DNA of 42,305 nucleotides from Alistipes sp. (GTDB lineage: Bacteria; Bacteroidota; Bacteroidia; Bacteroidales; Rikenellaceae), in NCBI GenBank assembly GCA_017502025.1, contig JAFVVS010000010.1, forward strand, positions 1 through 42,305. The letters are read 5' to 3'. Numbering within the stretch: the stretch's first letter is position 1; every line of letters begins with the position of its first letter. Positions 24,897 through 32,921 of the stretch are shown here, in pieces. A program made the translations under genes and the position numbers. The notes under the pieces are model-generated. The model made no database searches and was not told the origin of the DNA. It was given only the letters and a program-made list of their open reading frames with translations.

Positions 24897-26342
24897 CTAT
24901 TTCTGCTCAGCCTTTGCTGCTGCCAAACGCTCCTCGAACATCTTCTTCTCCTTGCCCATAGCCAAGAAGCAGATGACGGTGGCGATAACACTTGCACCGA
25001 AGAAGCCGATGAAGGTCAAATCCCAACCATTCTCACCACTTGCCACGGTATAGCCAAATACAATCTTCGAGAGCAATGCATCTCCAATCAAGTAACCGAG
25101 CAAGCCCATAAAACCTGCTGCTGTACCTGCGGCATTCTTCGGAACGATAGCAATAGCCTGAATAGAGATCATTGCCACAGGTCCATATACTGCAAAGCCT
25201 GTTACGGCAAGAGCAATCTTCACTATGTCGACATACTCCATACCGAGCGAGGTTGCAATGACGCCAGCCTTCCAGTAGATGAATGCACCGATGGCTGTAA
25301 CTGCCATACAGATAACATTTACCGGAGCGCAACGACCCTGGAAAAACTTCGACGAGAGCCAACCGGCAATCAGAGTTCCAGGAATAGCGGCAATCATATG
25401 GTATGCGTAGAGGTCTTTACTTACCGACTTTGCAATTCCGTGCACATTCTGCAAGTAGATTGGCAACCAATCCGAGATACCATTACGCACCAAATATACA
25501 AGAATGTTTGCAATACCGATAAGCCACAACATCTTGTTCTTCAAGATGTAGTCCACGAACAGGGTCTTGAATGGAATTTTATCCTCTTCGCCCTTCTTTG
25601 CCTTTGCGCCCGAGAAGTCATTGCGATACTTGTCGATTGGTGGCAAACCGCACGACTCGGGTGTATCACGAATAAACCACCAGCACAATGCTGCAACTGC
25701 CAATGCTGCAATCGCCGGAACGATAAATGCCTCACGCCAGCCGGCCTCAGCCTCGCTAACACCGAGCAAAACAAGGAGTGAACCACCTCCGATAGTAGCC
25801 AACCAAGCCAAGCCCGAGCTTCCAATGTTGTGTGCAGTGTTCCAAATCGACATCTTGAACGAGCGCTCGTTAGTGGAGAACCAATGCGACATCACACGAC
25901 CGCACGGAGGCCAGCCCATACCCGAAAACCAACCTGTCAAACAGGTCAATACGAAGAGAATAGCGGTTGTTACTGCGCCGTTCTTTGGGTAAGGGATGAT
26001 GCCTGCAACAATCATCACGAGAGCCGAGATGATAAGTCCTACGGTCATAAACTTGCGTGCATCAGAACGATCCGAGAGGCTACCCATCAAAAATTTACTA
26101 ACGGCGTAAGCGATAGGCATACCTGCCATTGCGATACCGACACCACCTTCGTTGAGGTAACCCTGCGCCATCATATCCGCACCTGCGAACGAGAGATTCT
26201 TACGAACAAGATAGTAGGCCGCATAGCCTAAATAGATGCCAAGGAACACCTTCAAACGCATCGCCTTGTACTCCTTGTCAATCTTCTCTGCCGGCAACTC
26301 TGGCTTATGAGCCGGAGGTGCCATAAAATCTAAAAATGCCAT
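24897..26342 (-). CDS. MFS organophosphate:phosphate antiporter (GlpT/UhpT family)
   Basis: Inner-membrane transporter of the OPA family, which exchanges sugar phosphates or glycerol-3-phosphate for phosphate. 481 aa from ATG 26342; the longer frame would start at 26408 inside kdsA and is rejected. Twelve helices are visible, with family motifs YYLVRKNLSFAGADM, SDRSDARKFMTVGL and WPPCGRVMSHWFSTNERS. The conserved Arg of VRKN and the NTAHNIGSSG segment match GlpT and related proteins. The C-terminus is cytosolic and charged (KKMFEERLAAAKAEQK). It follows kdsA by 43 bp. Exact substrate cannot be told from sequence; glycerol-3-phosphate is a guess. Confidence 0.88.
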   Translation of the reverse strand: MAFLDFMAPPAHKPELPAEKIDKEYKAMRLKVFLGIYLGYAAYYLVRKNLSFAGADMMAQGYLNEGGVGIAMAGMPIAYAVSKFLMGSLSDRSDARKFMTVGLIISALVMIVAGIIPYPKNGAVTTAILFVLTCLTGWFSGMGWPPCGRVMSHWFSTNERSFKMSIWNTAHNIGSSGLAWLATIGGGSLLVLLGVSEAEAGWREAFIVPAIAALAVAALCWWFIRDTPESCGLPPIDKYRNDFSGAKAKKGEEDKIPFKTLFVDYILKNKMLWLIGIANILVYLVRNGISDWLPIYLQNVHGIAKSVSKDLYAYHMIAAIPGTLIAGWLSSKFFQGRCAPVNVICMAVTAIGAFIYWKAGVIATSLGMEYVDIVKIALAVTGFAVYGPVAMISIQAIAIVPKNAAGTAAGFMGLLGYLIGDALLSKIVFGYTVASGENGWDLTFIGFFGASVIATVICFLAMGKEKKMFEERLAAAKAEQK

Positions 26343-26385
26343 CTGTTTTTGTATAGTTTGGTTAATATTTTGTGAGCTTAAACGG

Positions 26386-27138
26386 TTATAGCAGGCTCTT
26401 GATAACATCCTCTAACAAGTCGAGGCGAATCATATTCGGGCCATCGCTCAACGCCTTCTCAGGCGTTGGGTGGGTCTCGAAGAAGTAGCCATTCGCACCA
26501 AAAGCCTTTGCTGCCAACGCCATAGCCGGTACATACTCGCTGTTACCCTCCGACTTGCCGTTACCTGCGCCAGGGCGCTGCACGGCGTGGGTGCAATCCA
26601 TAAGCACACGAGGTGCAAACTTCTGCATCGTAGGGATATTGCGGAAATCTACCGCCAGGTCGTTGTAACCGATAATGTTACCACGCTCGGTGAGCCACAC
26701 CTCGCTTGCACCCGACTTCTCCGCCTTCTCGTATGGGTACTGCATATCCATACCCGACATAAACGGAGCCTTCTTGATATTTACGATGCGACCCGTATTT
26801 GCCGCTGCTACAACTAAGTCGGTCTGTCGGCAGAGAAAAGCCGGAATCTGCAATACATCTATAACCTCACTCGCAGGTTGTGCCTGCCACGCCTCGTGAA
26901 TGTCGGTCGAGAGGCGCAAACCCCACTTCGACTTGATATCTGCAAGCATTTGTAAGCCCTTCTCCAAACCTACGCTACGATAAGAGTTTATTGATGTACG
27001 ATTAGCTTTATCGAACGATGCTTTGAAGATGATATCCACGCCGAGGTTGCGATTTATTTCGCAAATCTTCGATGCCACCTCGTCGAGCAACTCGACTGAT
27101 TCTATCGAACAAGGACCTGCAATAAAAATTGGCTTCAT
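26386..27138 (-). CDS. kdsA: 3-deoxy-8-phosphooctulonate synthase
   Basis: Condenses phosphoenolpyruvate with arabinose 5-phosphate to Kdo-8-phosphate in the LPS inner-core pathway. 250 aa, a single TIM barrel of normal length, slightly short at the C-terminus. Signatures: FIAGPCSIES at the N-terminus, FKASFDKANRTS, LSTDIHEAWQAQPASEVIDV, LQIPAFLCRQTDL, NIKKAPFMSGMDM and MDCTHAVQRPGAGNGKSEGN. FFETHPTPEKALSDGPNM ends the barrel. It lies between kdsB (30-bp gap) and the transporter, so kdsA and kdsB are adjacent and most likely one transcript. Confidence 0.95.
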   Translation of the reverse strand: MKPIFIAGPCSIESVELLDEVASKICEINRNLGVDIIFKASFDKANRTSINSYRSVGLEKGLQMLADIKSKWGLRLSTDIHEAWQAQPASEVIDVLQIPAFLCRQTDLVVAAANTGRIVNIKKAPFMSGMDMQYPYEKAEKSGASEVWLTERGNIIGYNDLAVDFRNIPTMQKFAPRVLMDCTHAVQRPGAGNGKSEGNSEYVPAMALAAKAFGANGYFFETHPTPEKALSDGPNMIRLDLLEDVIKSLL

Positions 27139-27168
27139 ATAGTTTGTGTTATTTTGTTCTATTTGAAA

Positions 27169-27924
27169 TTATAATTTTCTATCCCTGATGTATCTCTCTG
27201 CTCGCTCCAAATCTTCGGGGGTGTCGATACCTACGGTTTCAATATTGGTTATGCCCATACCAATCTTGTAACCGCTCTCCAACCAACGTAACTGCTCCAA
27301 CATCTCCAACTTTTCGAGTGGAGTCTGTGGCAACGAGGTTATCTCTTTGAGTACCTTGGTGCGGAAGGCGTACATACCCAAGTGCTTGTAGAAGGTGTGA
27401 TGCTTCAACCACTCGCTACGCTCCACACCTCGGATATACGGAATTACCGAGCGTGAGAAGTAGAGGGCGTGGCCCGATGGGTCAATCACCACCTTCGGCG
27501 AATTAGGGTTTTCGAGTGCCTCCAAACCGCCCTCCTCGCTGAAAGGCACGGCGAGGGTTACGATATCGGTCGCTTTGCTCTCGAATCCGTTTTTCAGCAA
27601 CTCGATATGCTCCCTGTGTGTGAATGGCTCGTCGCCCTGGATGTTTATCACGATGTCGGCATCGTAGCCGATTTTATCCACCGCCTCGGCACAACGGTCG
27701 GTGCCACAGCGATGTTCCGACGAGGTCATCACTACATTTCCGCCAAAGCCCTTTACGGTGTCGAAGATGCGCTCGTCGTCGGTTGCCACATAGGTCATCT
27801 CCACGCACTCTGCCACTCGCTCATAGACATGCTGAATGATAGGCTTGCCATTCAGCAAAACAAGTGGTTTTGCCGGAAAACGAGTGCTGGCGTAGCGAGC
27901 GGGGATGATGGCCAAAAATTTCAT
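27169..27924 (-). CDS. kdsB: 3-deoxy-manno-octulosonate cytidylyltransferase (CMP-Kdo synthetase)
   Basis: Activates Kdo with CTP to CMP-Kdo for transfer onto lipid A. 251 aa, the normal length. The nucleotide-binding N-terminus is IIPARYASTRFPAKPLVLLN. Further motifs are IQHVYERV, VMTSSEHRCGTDRCAEA, INIQGDEPF, and ALYFSRSVIPYIR followed by YKHLGMYAFR. Seven base pairs separate it from lon upstream and 30 from kdsA downstream, so it is part of the lon-kdsB-kdsA unit. Confidence 0.95.
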   Translation of the reverse strand: MKFLAIIPARYASTRFPAKPLVLLNGKPIIQHVYERVAECVEMTYVATDDERIFDTVKGFGGNVVMTSSEHRCGTDRCAEAVDKIGYDADIVINIQGDEPFTHREHIELLKNGFESKATDIVTLAVPFSEEGGLEALENPNSPKVVIDPSGHALYFSRSVIPYIRGVERSEWLKHHTFYKHLGMYAFRTKVLKEITSLPQTPLEKLEMLEQLRWLESGYKIGMGITNIETVGIDTPEDLERAERYIRDRKL

Positions 27925-27931
27925 AATGCTA

Positions 27932-30367
27932 TTACTTTTCGAGTGCGAGTTTCAATACCTGCTCGTTCGAGCGAACATAGTGGAAGGTCAAACCCTCGAT
28001 GTAGCCCTTTGTAATCTCCTCTACATCCTTGCGGTTCTCTTCTGGCAAGAGGATAGTGTGAATGCCGGCACGCTTGGCTGCCAAAATCTTCTCCTTAACG
28101 CCACCAATAGGCAATACACGACCACGCAACGAGGTCTCGCCCGTCATTGCGATGCGCTCCTTGACCTTGCGACCCGTGTAGGTCGAAACAATCGAGGTTA
28201 TCATTGTGATACCTGCCGACGGACCATCCTTCGGTACTGCACCCTCGGGTACATGGATGTTGAGGTCATATTTCTCGAAGAGTTTAGGATTGATGCCGAG
28301 CTCCTTATAGTGCGCCATAACCCACTCGTGGGCAATGGTTGCTGACTCCTTCATCACATCGCCCAAGTTGCCCGTAAGCGAGAGCTTGCCCTTACCCGGG
28401 GTGAGGATGCTTTCGATGTAGAGGATGTCGCCACCCACCTGTGTCCAAGCCAAACCGGTAACCACACCTACCATATCCTTAACCTCGTACTCGTCGTTGC
28501 GGAACTTCGCCTTACCCAAGACCTTCTCCACCTGCTCGGCAGTGAATGACGGGGTAAACTCCTCCTCGAAGGCTATCTCCTTGGCACGAGAACGAGCCAA
28601 CTTCGCCAAATGTTTATCGAGGGAACGAACACCCGACTCACGAGTGTAGTCCGAGATAATCTTCTCCACAATATTGCGCTCTACAACCATCTGCTCCTCC
28701 TTCAAACCGTGCGCCTCGCACTGCTTGCGGATGAGGTGCTTCTCGGCAATCTCAATCTTATCTTCGAGAATGTATCCGGGGATGTTTATCAACTCCATAC
28801 GGTCACGCAATGCAGGATTTACCGCACCAATATCGTTTGCCGTAGCGATAAAGAGTACCTTCGAGAGGTCGTACTCCGTATCGAGGTAGTTATCGTGGAA
28901 TGTGGTATTCTGCTCTGGGTCGAGTACCTCCAACAACGCCGACGAAGGGTCGCCGTGGTTGCTTACGGTAATCTTATCCACCTCGTCGAGGATGATTACA
29001 GGATTCGACGAGCCTGTGCGCTTGATAGTCTCGATAATTCGACCAGGCATAGCTCCGATGTAGGTACGACGGTGACCACGAATCTCCGCCTCGTCGTGCA
29101 AACCACCCAAGGCGATGCGACCGAACTTGCGACCGAGAGCCGTTGCTACCGACTTACCGAGTGAGGTCTTACCCACTCCCGGAGGGCCATATAGGCAGAG
29201 AATAGGGGATTTCAAATCGCCCTTCAACTTGATAACTGCGAGGTGCTCCAAGATGCGGTCCTTAACCTCATCCAAGCCGAAGTGGTCGGCATCGAGCTGC
29301 TCACGAGCGCATTTGAGGTCGAGGTTATCCTCCGTAAATTCGTTCCACGGAAGATCGACCATCAACTGCAAGTAGGTCATCTGCACCGAGTACTCCGCAA
29401 CGGCAGGGTTGAGGCGTGACATCTTGGTGAGCTCCTTCTCGAATATCTCGGCAGTAGCCTTGTTCCACTTCTTCTTCGAAGCCGCCTCACGCAGACGAGC
29501 GATGTCGCCATCCTCGTCTTCGCCCAACTCTTGCTGTATGGTGCGCATCTGCTGTTGCAGATAGTAATCTCGCTGCTGCTTGTCGATCTCCTGCTTAACC
29601 TTGCTCTGGATATCCTGCTTGATTTCGAGTAACTGCTGCTCACGGATGAGTATTTCGAGCAACTTTCTCGAACGAGCCAACAGACCCGGTGCTTCGAGCA
29701 GTGCCTGACGATCCTCGTCGGTAAATTCGAGGTTCGAGCAGATGAAATTTACGATTCCACGGCGGGAGTCGATATTCTTAATCGCAAACGACGCCTCCTT
29801 TGGCATTGTTGGCGATGTGTTGATGATGTTGAGTGCAACATCCTTGATAGACTCGATGAGTGCGTCGAACTCTACGCTGTTTTTCTCGGGTGCAGAGTCG
29901 AGCAGCGGTGTAACCTTCGCCTTGAAGAATGGCTCGGTCGAGATGTACTCTCCAACCTCAATCTTCTCCAAGCCCGAGAGGATAACGGTCAAATTGCCAT
30001 TCGGCATTTCGAGAATCTTCAAGATGCGGGCAGCCGTACCGATGCGATACATATCGTCGGGGGTTGGTGTCTCAATCTCGGCATTCTTCTGCAATACCGC
30101 TCCGAGCAAACTGCCCTCTGCCTGTACGGCACGAACAAGAGCGATGCTCTTCTCACGACCTACGGTGATAGGCGTGATTGCTCCGGGGAAGAGTACCGAA
30201 CTGCGCAAAGTGAGTATCGGCAACACCTCCGGAAGTTGCACCTCCTCTACCGTGTCATCCTCGTTGCCTGCGATGATAGGAATTACCTGGTGCTTCTGAT
30301 CGGTGATATCGGGCGAGAGGCCCAAATCGTCGATGATCGTAATCTCGTTATTATCTTTCTTTCCCAT
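27932..30367 (-). CDS. lon: ATP-dependent protease Lon
   Basis: Cytosolic AAA+ protease that degrades misfolded and regulatory proteins. The ATG at 30367 gives 811 aa; a longer frame to 30457 would begin inside the -7 box and is rejected. Order: N-terminal LON domain ([20 protein letters not shown]), a helical middle, AAA+ module with Walker A GPPGVGKT (394-401) and Walker [11 protein letters not shown] (457-466), then the serine protease domain. The Ser-Lys dyad is Ser717 in [11 protein letters not shown] and Lys760 in GGVKEK. First gene of a unit with kdsB 7 bp downstream. The leader begins with a 12-bp hairpin (30421-30448). In many bacteria lon is a heat-shock gene; regulation here is unknown. 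Confidence 0.96.
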   Translation of the reverse strand: MGKKDNNEITIIDDLGLSPDITDQKHQVIPIIAGNEDDTVEEVQLPEVLPILTLRSSVLFPGAITPITVGREKSIALVRAVQAEGSLLGAVLQKNAEIETPTPDDMYRIGTAARILKILEMPNGNLTVILSGLEKIEVGEYISTEPFFKAKVTPLLDSAPEKNSVEFDALIESIKDVALNIINTSPTMPKEASFAIKNIDSRRGIVNFICSNLEFTDEDRQALLEAPGLLARSRKLLEILIREQQLLEIKQDIQSKVKQEIDKQQRDYYLQQQMRTIQQELGEDEDGDIARLREAASKKKWNKATAEIFEKELTKMSRLNPAVAEYSVQMTYLQLMVDLPWNEFTEDNLDLKCAREQLDADHFGLDEVKDRILEHLAVIKLKGDLKSPILCLYGPPGVGKTSLGKSVATALGRKFGRIALGGLHDEAEIRGHRRTYIGAMPGRIIETIKRTGSSNPVIILDEVDKITVSNHGDPSSALLEVLDPEQNTTFHDNYLDTEYDLSKVLFIATANDIGAVNPALRDRMELINIPGYILEDKIEIAEKHLIRKQCEAHGLKEEQMVVERNIVEKIISDYTRESGVRSLDKHLAKLARSRAKEIAFEEEFTPSFTAEQVEKVLGKAKFRNDEYEVKDMVGVVTGLAWTQVGGDILYIESILTPGKGKLSLTGNLGDVMKESATIAHEWVMAHYKELGINPKLFEKYDLNIHVPEGAVPKDGPSAGITMITSIVSTYTGRKVKERIAMTGETSLRGRVLPIGGVKEKILAAKRAGIHTILLPEENRKDVEEITKGYIEGLTFHYVRSNEQVLKLALEK

Positions 30368-30420
30368 AATAGTTCTTTTTTGCTCTGTTTGTTGCGCACG
30401 CCCACTGCGCCCGCATATAT

Positions 30421-30448
30421 GCATACGTATGTGCGTACATACGCATAC
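30421..30448 (-). promoter_or_regulatory. 5'-terminal hairpin of the lon leader
   Basis: On the minus strand GTATGCGTATGT (30437-30448), loop ACGC, GCATACGTATGT paired arm (30421-30432): 12 pairs including two G-U in RNA. The sequence is alternating purine-pyrimidine. The predicted start of transcription, about 7 nt after the -7 box, falls at the first bases of the stem. Confidence 0.6.
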
Positions 30449-30453
30449 TATCT

Positions 30454-30462
30454 GCAAAGATA
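30454..30462 (-). promoter_or_regulatory. -7 box of lon
   Basis: TATCTTTGC on the minus strand matches TAnnTTTG. No TTTG lies at N19 upstream, so the -33 half is weak. It sets the lon start at ATG 30367, leaving a leader of about 80 nt. Confidence 0.65.
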
Positions 30463-30515
30463 GTACTTTTTTGGGATAAAAATGGTTTATTGCCGCTTTT
30501 TTTATCTTTTTTGAT

Positions 30516-30523
30516 TATATTTG
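30516..30523 (+). promoter_or_regulatory. -7 box of the nitroreductase gene
   Basis: TATATTTG matches TAnnTTTG, 30 bp upstream of the ATG. A TTG at 30490-30492 is a possible but slightly distant -33 element. Confidence 0.55.
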
Positions 30524-30553
30524 CATAGGTCAAATCCTAAAATAAAGTAGATT

Positions 30554-31180
30554 ATGAAGAGAGTGGTATTGTTGCTTGCTTTGTGCGTAACGGCACTATT
30601 GTCGGTGTGGCTCATCACCGAGTCGCAGAAGAAGAGTGGTGTAATCGAGGCTATCGAGGCTCGTCGCAGTGTTCGAGCCTACAAGGATACGCCCGTAGAG
30701 CACGAGAAATTGGAACTCCTTGCCAAGTGCGGAGTGCTGGCTCCGAGCGCAATGAATCGCCAGGAGTGGGAGGTGCGAATTGTCGAGAATAAGGCGTGGA
30801 TAGATGGCGCAACCGCCACCTATTTGAAGGCTGTCGAGGGTACGGGTAAAGCCGATTATATGCTTACTCCGACCTTCAAAAACATCTTCCGCAACGCTGC
30901 GGCAGTAATCTTTGTAGGTGCGCCCGACGGAGTATTCTCGGGCGAGAATGTAGGCTGTATGGCGCAGAATATTATGCTGGCAGCCACCGAGTTAGGCTTG
31001 GGCACTTGCTTCTTGGGCAGTGTGCAGATGATATTTGCCGAGCCTGCTATGGCGGAGCATCTCACCTCGCTCGGTTTCTCCGACGGATACAAACTCCGCT
31101 ATGCGTTGGCAGTGGGTTATCCCGACGAGGCTCCCGAGGCAAAACCAAGAGATATGTCGAAGATTAAGTTCGTGGAGTAG
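30554..31180 (+). CDS. Nitroreductase-family flavoprotein with N-terminal signal or anchor
   Basis: 208 aa. A hydrophobic N-terminus (RVVLLLALCVTALLSVWLIT) acts as a signal anchor or uncleaved signal, so the enzyme probably faces the periplasm. The FMN-binding nitroreductase fold follows: VIEAIEARRSVRAYKDTPVE, LAKCGVLAPSAMNRQEWEVR, then NIMLAATELGLGTCFLGSV and LRYALAVGYPDE. These proteins use FMN and NAD(P)H to reduce quinones or nitro compounds, and true substrates are mostly unknown. The membrane segment is less common in the family. The gene is monocistronic, with a promoter and a strong terminator shared with convergent argR. Confidence 0.85.
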   Translation: MKRVVLLLALCVTALLSVWLITESQKKSGVIEAIEARRSVRAYKDTPVEHEKLELLAKCGVLAPSAMNRQEWEVRIVENKAWIDGATATYLKAVEGTGKADYMLTPTFKNIFRNAAAVIFVGAPDGVFSGENVGCMAQNIMLAATELGLGTCFLGSVQMIFAEPAMAEHLTSLGFSDGYKLRYALAVGYPDEAPEAKPRDMSKIKFVE

Positions 31181-31197
31181 GGTACTATCCTAACAAA

Positions 31198-31234
31198 GTT
31201 GAGAGGCAACACTTTTGCGGTGTTGCCTCTCAAC
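31198..31234. terminator. Bidirectional terminator between the nitroreductase gene and argR
   Basis: A 15-bp perfect stem GTTGAGAGGCAACAC/GTGTTGCCTCTCAAC with a 7-nt loop. Followed by TTTT on the plus strand and TTTGTT on the minus strand. Confidence 0.85.
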
Positions 31235-31254
31235 TTTTGGTAAATCAAAAAAGA

Positions 31255-31725
31255 CTATCCCAAATAGCTCAATGTCGGAAATAACTGCTGAATTTGTGCG
31301 AGAACATCCTCGTGAGTAGCCTCCTGGTGGAGGATGACGATGATGTTATTGTCACCTGCAACAGTACCGATAATATCCTTGCTCTTGCGTGCGTCGATAA
31401 TAACCGAAACGGCACTTGCATAACCCGACTTGGTCGAAATTACTGCAATGTTATGCGAAAAACGGATATCGAGAACTGCATCGCCAAGGTTGGCGGTATT
31501 GGTAACTATTTCGCCACCGAGCTTCTCGCTCAAAACATAGATGTAGCCCTTGTCGGGATGAGGCATCTTCGAGATATTTACCTCCTTAAAATCTCGTGAA
31601 AGGGTACTTTGTGTGGCATGTACGCCGTGCTCCGAGAGTCGCTTAATCAACTCCTCCTGCGAACTTATAAGCTCCTCTCCGATAATGCGTCGGATGAGGT
31701 TCAGTCGCTCTGTCTTGTTTCTCAT
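31255..31725 (-). CDS. argR: Arginine repressor
   Basis: Arginine-responsive DNA-binding regulator of arginine synthesis and breakdown genes. 156 aa. The winged-helix N-terminus is NLIRRIIGEELISSQEELIK with HATQSTLSRDFKEVN as the recognition helix region. The C-terminal hexamer and arginine-binding domain holds KSKDIIGTVAGDNNIIVIL, a variant of the usual GDDTIL motif. It has its own promoter and no linked arg genes in the window. The leader region is A/T-rich (ATTTGTTAATAAATTGCAT), but I could not define a clear ARG box there, so autoregulation is undetermined. Confidence 0.93.
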   Translation of the reverse strand: MRNKTERLNLIRRIIGEELISSQEELIKRLSEHGVHATQSTLSRDFKEVNISKMPHPDKGYIYVLSEKLGGEIVTNTANLGDAVLDIRFSHNIAVISTKSGYASAVSVIIDARKSKDIIGTVAGDNNIIVILHQEATHEDVLAQIQQLFPTLSYLG

Positions 31726-31755
31726 AGGTTAATTGTGTGTGTTAAATTTGTGTAT

Positions 31756-31764
31756 GCAAAGATA
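31756..31764 (-). promoter_or_regulatory. -7 box of argR
   Basis: TATCTTTGC on the minus strand, about 30 bp upstream of the ATG; no ideal -33 TTTG at N19. Confidence 0.6.
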
Positions 31765-31883
31765 TGAAATATTTGTTAATAAATTGCATATTGGGAGAGA
31801 AAAATGCTATAAAATCTGCCTTAATGGTGAGAAATAACACCGTTCTTATCGGAAAAAAGAGAGAAATACGGGCGCAGAGAGCA

Positions 31884-31932
31884 GTTAGGAGTGAGTAGTG
31901 AGGAGTGAGGAGTTAGGAGTGAGTAGTTGAAA
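31884..31932. repeat. Heptad tandem tract
   Basis: Seven units: gttagga, gtgagta, gtgagga, gtgagga, gttagga, gtgagta, gttgaaa. It opens a gene-free stretch of about 1 kb between argR and tRNA-Val. That stretch is otherwise filled by repeat A, nonamer tracts, a tRNA fragment and terminators. Confidence 0.85.
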
Positions 31933-31940
31933 AACTTGCA

Positions 31941-32036
31941 GCGCACCCCATCAAGCAGTCGCAGACTGCACCTCCTATAAAGGGCGTAGCCCATCTCCTA
32001 TCAAGCACCGCAGGTGCGCCTCCTAATTTGTTGCGC
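31941..32036. repeat. Structured intergenic repeat family A, copy 2
   Basis: Hairpins GCAGTC-GCA-GACTGC (31955-31969), GGGC-GTA-GCCC (31982-31992) and GCACC-GCA-GGTGC (32005-32017), with CTCCTAT linkers. Outer GCGCA (31941-31945) and TGCGC (32032-32036) pair. Compared with copy 1, one stem pair changes from T-A to C-G, and two loops swap GCA and GTA. Confidence 0.8.
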
Positions 32037-32081
32037 CGTGATAACCGTCGGATTGAGAGAGACGAAAGACGAGAGACGAAA

Positions 32082-32194
32082 GAGAACTTAGGGAGTTTAG
32101 AGAACTTAGAGAACTTAGAGAATTTAGAGAATTTAGAGAAGATAATAAGCAACAATCACTATATTCCCTAAACTCCCTATATTCCCTATTCTCC
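32082..32194. repeat. Pair of opposed 9-bp tandem tracts
   Basis: 32082-32144: gagaactta, gggagttta, gagaactta x2, gagaattta x2, gagaagata. 32159-32194: ctatattcc, ctaaactcc, ctatattcc, ctattctcc. The second tract is roughly the complement of the first, as at 2003-2085. No gene lies here; two short frames across it are not convincing. Confidence 0.75.
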
Positions 32195-32477
32195 CTCTAA
32201 CAACCCCTAACGACCTCTAAAACCTTTTTCCTACGACCGATTCGAACGGCGGCAGAAGCCGAGAGCAGACCAAGCAGAAAGGGTATTGGAGCGGAGGTGG
32301 GCAACGGAGTTGCAAGCGTTGGGTGGATAGGCGAAAAAGGAAATTCATTTACTTTTTTGACTATACACACAAGGCTTACTATTGCGTAGCAATACACCTA
32401 CGCTACAATAGCACCACTGCGCAGACAAGTCTGCCGAGGCGCAACAAGCTGAACGAATCCGTCAACGAACACAAAAA

Positions 32478-32501
32478 AAGACGACTTGAAAAAGTCGTCT
32501 T
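32478..32501 (-). terminator. Orphan terminator beside a tRNA fragment
   Basis: AAGACGACTT-loop-AAGTCGTCTT, a perfect 10-bp stem, followed on the minus strand by seven T. No intact gene ends just upstream of it; a tRNA 3' fragment does. Confidence 0.85.
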
Positions 32502-32503
32502 GA

Positions 32504-32524
32504 TTTTGTGGGAGTAAGGATTGG
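32504..32524 (-). pseudogene. Remnant of a tRNA 3' end
   Basis: On the minus strand it reads AATCCTTACTCCCACAAAA, very like the 3' end of the intact tRNA-Val (AATCCGTCAACTCCCACAAAA) about 220 bp away. It is likewise followed by a terminator. The T-loop and everything upstream are missing. It is probably the stump of a lost tRNA gene of a former tandem array, or a duplication of the tRNA end. Confidence 0.5.
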
Positions 32525-32686
32525 CTACTGCGCTCGCTTTGCTCGCTCCGCTTAACGCCTTTCCGTTCCGCTCGCCGCTGGGGCCCTTACAAAACTTCAC
32601 TGCGCAATGAGTTGTTACACAACCTCTTTTGCTTTTATATGCCTATGTCTGCAAACAAGTTTGCGCCAAAGCATATAAAAACAAAA

Positions 32687-32708
32687 AGATGTCGAGTAAT
32701 CGACATCT
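32687..32708 (-). terminator. Terminator of tRNA-Val
   Basis: AGATGTCG/CGACATCT stem with a 6-nt loop, followed by TTTTTG on the minus strand, 20 bp downstream of the tRNA. Confidence 0.8.
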
Positions 32709-32727
32709 CATTGCTTCGTTTGTTTTG

Positions 32728-32802
32728 TGGGAGTTGACGGATTCGAACCGCCGACCCTCTGCTTGTAAGGCAGATGCTCTAAACCAGCTGAGCTAAACTC
32801 CC
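32728..32802 (-). tRNA. tRNA-Val (anticodon UAC)
   Basis: A 75-nt cloverleaf. Acceptor GGGAGTT pairs with AACTCCC and is followed by discriminator A. The D-arm is GCTCAGCTGG-type and the anticodon loop CTTACAA gives UAC (valine, GUN codons). T-arm is GGCGG-TTCGAAT-CCGTC. The 3' CCA is not encoded; the next bases are CAAAA. It has a near-perfect promoter and its own terminator. Confidence 0.95.
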
Positions 32803-32818
32803 TTGCTAAAAGCGAGTG

Positions 32819-32849
32819 CAAAGGTAGTGCTTTTTTTGTTACTCGCAAA
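32819..32849 (-). promoter_or_regulatory. Consensus promoter of tRNA-Val
   Basis: Minus strand: TTTG (32846-32849), exactly 19 nt, TACCTTTG (32819-32826). Best match to the Bacteroidetes consensus in the window. Confidence 0.88.
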
Positions 32850-32875
32850 TTTTTGACCGATAATTTATCGAAAAA

Positions 32876-32904
32876 AGTAGCCCGAAATGCGCTTTCGGGC
32901 TACT
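32876..32904 (-). terminator. Terminator of the GH3 gene
   Basis: AGTAGCCCGAAA/TTTCGGGCTACT, 12-bp stem with a 5-nt loop; on the minus strand it runs into six T. It begins about 17 bp past the stop. Confidence 0.9.
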
Positions 32905-32921
32905 CTGCTATAATAGGGGCT

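Noticed and set aside
26343..26408. Upstream extension of the OPA transporter
   Set aside because: It starts inside kdsA; ATG 26342 fits family N-termini better.
30368..30457. Upstream in-frame extension of lon (30 codons)
   Set aside because: Its start codon lies within the -7 box, so it would not be transcribed; the extension is Cys/His-rich and unlike Lon, and the ATG at 30367 begins the normal N-terminus.
32235..32260. tRNA T-loop-like sequence GTTCGAAT on the minus strand
   Set aside because: No matching acceptor, D-arm or anticodon arm could be built around it; likely chance.
31913..32397. Two short frames in the 1-kb gene-free stretch
   Set aside because: Their translations consist of the 9-bp tract (repeated KFSKFSKFSK) and repeat A; no start context or family pattern.
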